From contig BQJH01000213.1 in NCBI GenBank assembly GCA_021604605.1, positions 1 through 5,333 on the forward strand: a stretch of DNA of 5,333 bases, in the 5' to 3' direction. Under the pieces are notes generated by a model. The model saw only the letters and a list, made by a program, of their open reading frames with translations. It was not told the origin of the DNA and searched no databases. This stretch comes from Hyphococcus sp. (GTDB lineage Bacteria > Pseudomonadota > Alphaproteobacteria > Caulobacterales > Parvularculaceae). Below, one piece after another: positions 5,274 through 5,333 of the stretch (position 1 is the stretch's first letter; each line of letters starts with the position of its first letter). Position numbers and translations under genes: made by a program.

Positions 5274-5333
5274 ATCACAGCTAAGGTAAGGGTAAGTTGT
5301 AAGTGAGGACCGGGCGGGGGCCCTGGATAACGG
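5260..5333 (+). other. Non-coding tail after miaA, possible 5' leader of a downstream gene
   Basis: No complete gene or good terminator lies in these 74 nt. Positions 5285-5302 carry three closely spaced GTAAG units (GGTAAG, GGTAAG, TTGTAAG). Then comes a G-rich stretch where CCGGG (5310-5314) can pair with CCCTGG (5321-5326, one bulged T). A GTG at 5303 opens a frame (V-R-T-G-R-G-P-W-I-T) that runs off the window; it could be a leader peptide or chance. In related bacteria, as I recall, miaA is often followed by ilvB (acetolactate synthase), whose expression is commonly attenuated, but nothing here proves that gene is next. Confidence 0.3.

Overview
This window looks like ordinary chromosomal housekeeping DNA from an alphaproteobacterium of moderate GC content. 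The gene order hflK-hflC-degP, then serB on the opposite strand head-to-head with miaA, is one I associate from memory with Alphaproteobacteria; genus or family cannot be fixed from the sequence alone. No mobile element, CRISPR array, tRNA or rRNA is visible, and I found no clear sign of an undescribed defence or mobile system.

Layout. Positions 3-833 (+) carry the C-terminal two thirds of hflK, cut by the window edge. hflC follows 1 nt later (835-1707, +). A 104-nt gap holds a perfect 10-bp hairpin and the translation signals for a periplasmic Do/DegP-type serine protease (1812-3191, +). That gene ends just before a strong 13-bp terminator hairpin with U-tracts on both strands (3210-3242). 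Converging on the same terminator is a 40-residue entericidin-type lipoprotein gene (3261-3383, -), preceded on the same strand by serB (phosphoserine phosphatase, 3450-4334, -). miaA (tRNA dimethylallyltransferase, 4354-5259, +) diverges from serB, with the two start regions only about 20 nt apart. The last 74 nt after miaA hold no complete gene; they look like the leader of a downstream gene.

How the genes relate. HflK and HflC form the SPFH-family membrane complex that modulates the FtsH protease at the inner membrane, and the Do protease degrades or refolds damaged proteins in the periplasm, so the left half is an envelope protein quality-control block. SerB performs the last step of serine synthesis, and MiaA isopentenylates A37 of tRNAs reading UNN codons; these are unrelated metabolic and translation functions. 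The entericidin-like peptide is a very small secreted lipoprotein of uncertain role.

Main points for a second look: the easily missed lipoprotein gene, the shared bidirectional terminator, the compact serB/miaA divergent start region whose promoters must lie inside the opposite coding sequence, the hairpin separating hflC from the protease gene, and the repeat- and GC-rich possible leader at the right edge.
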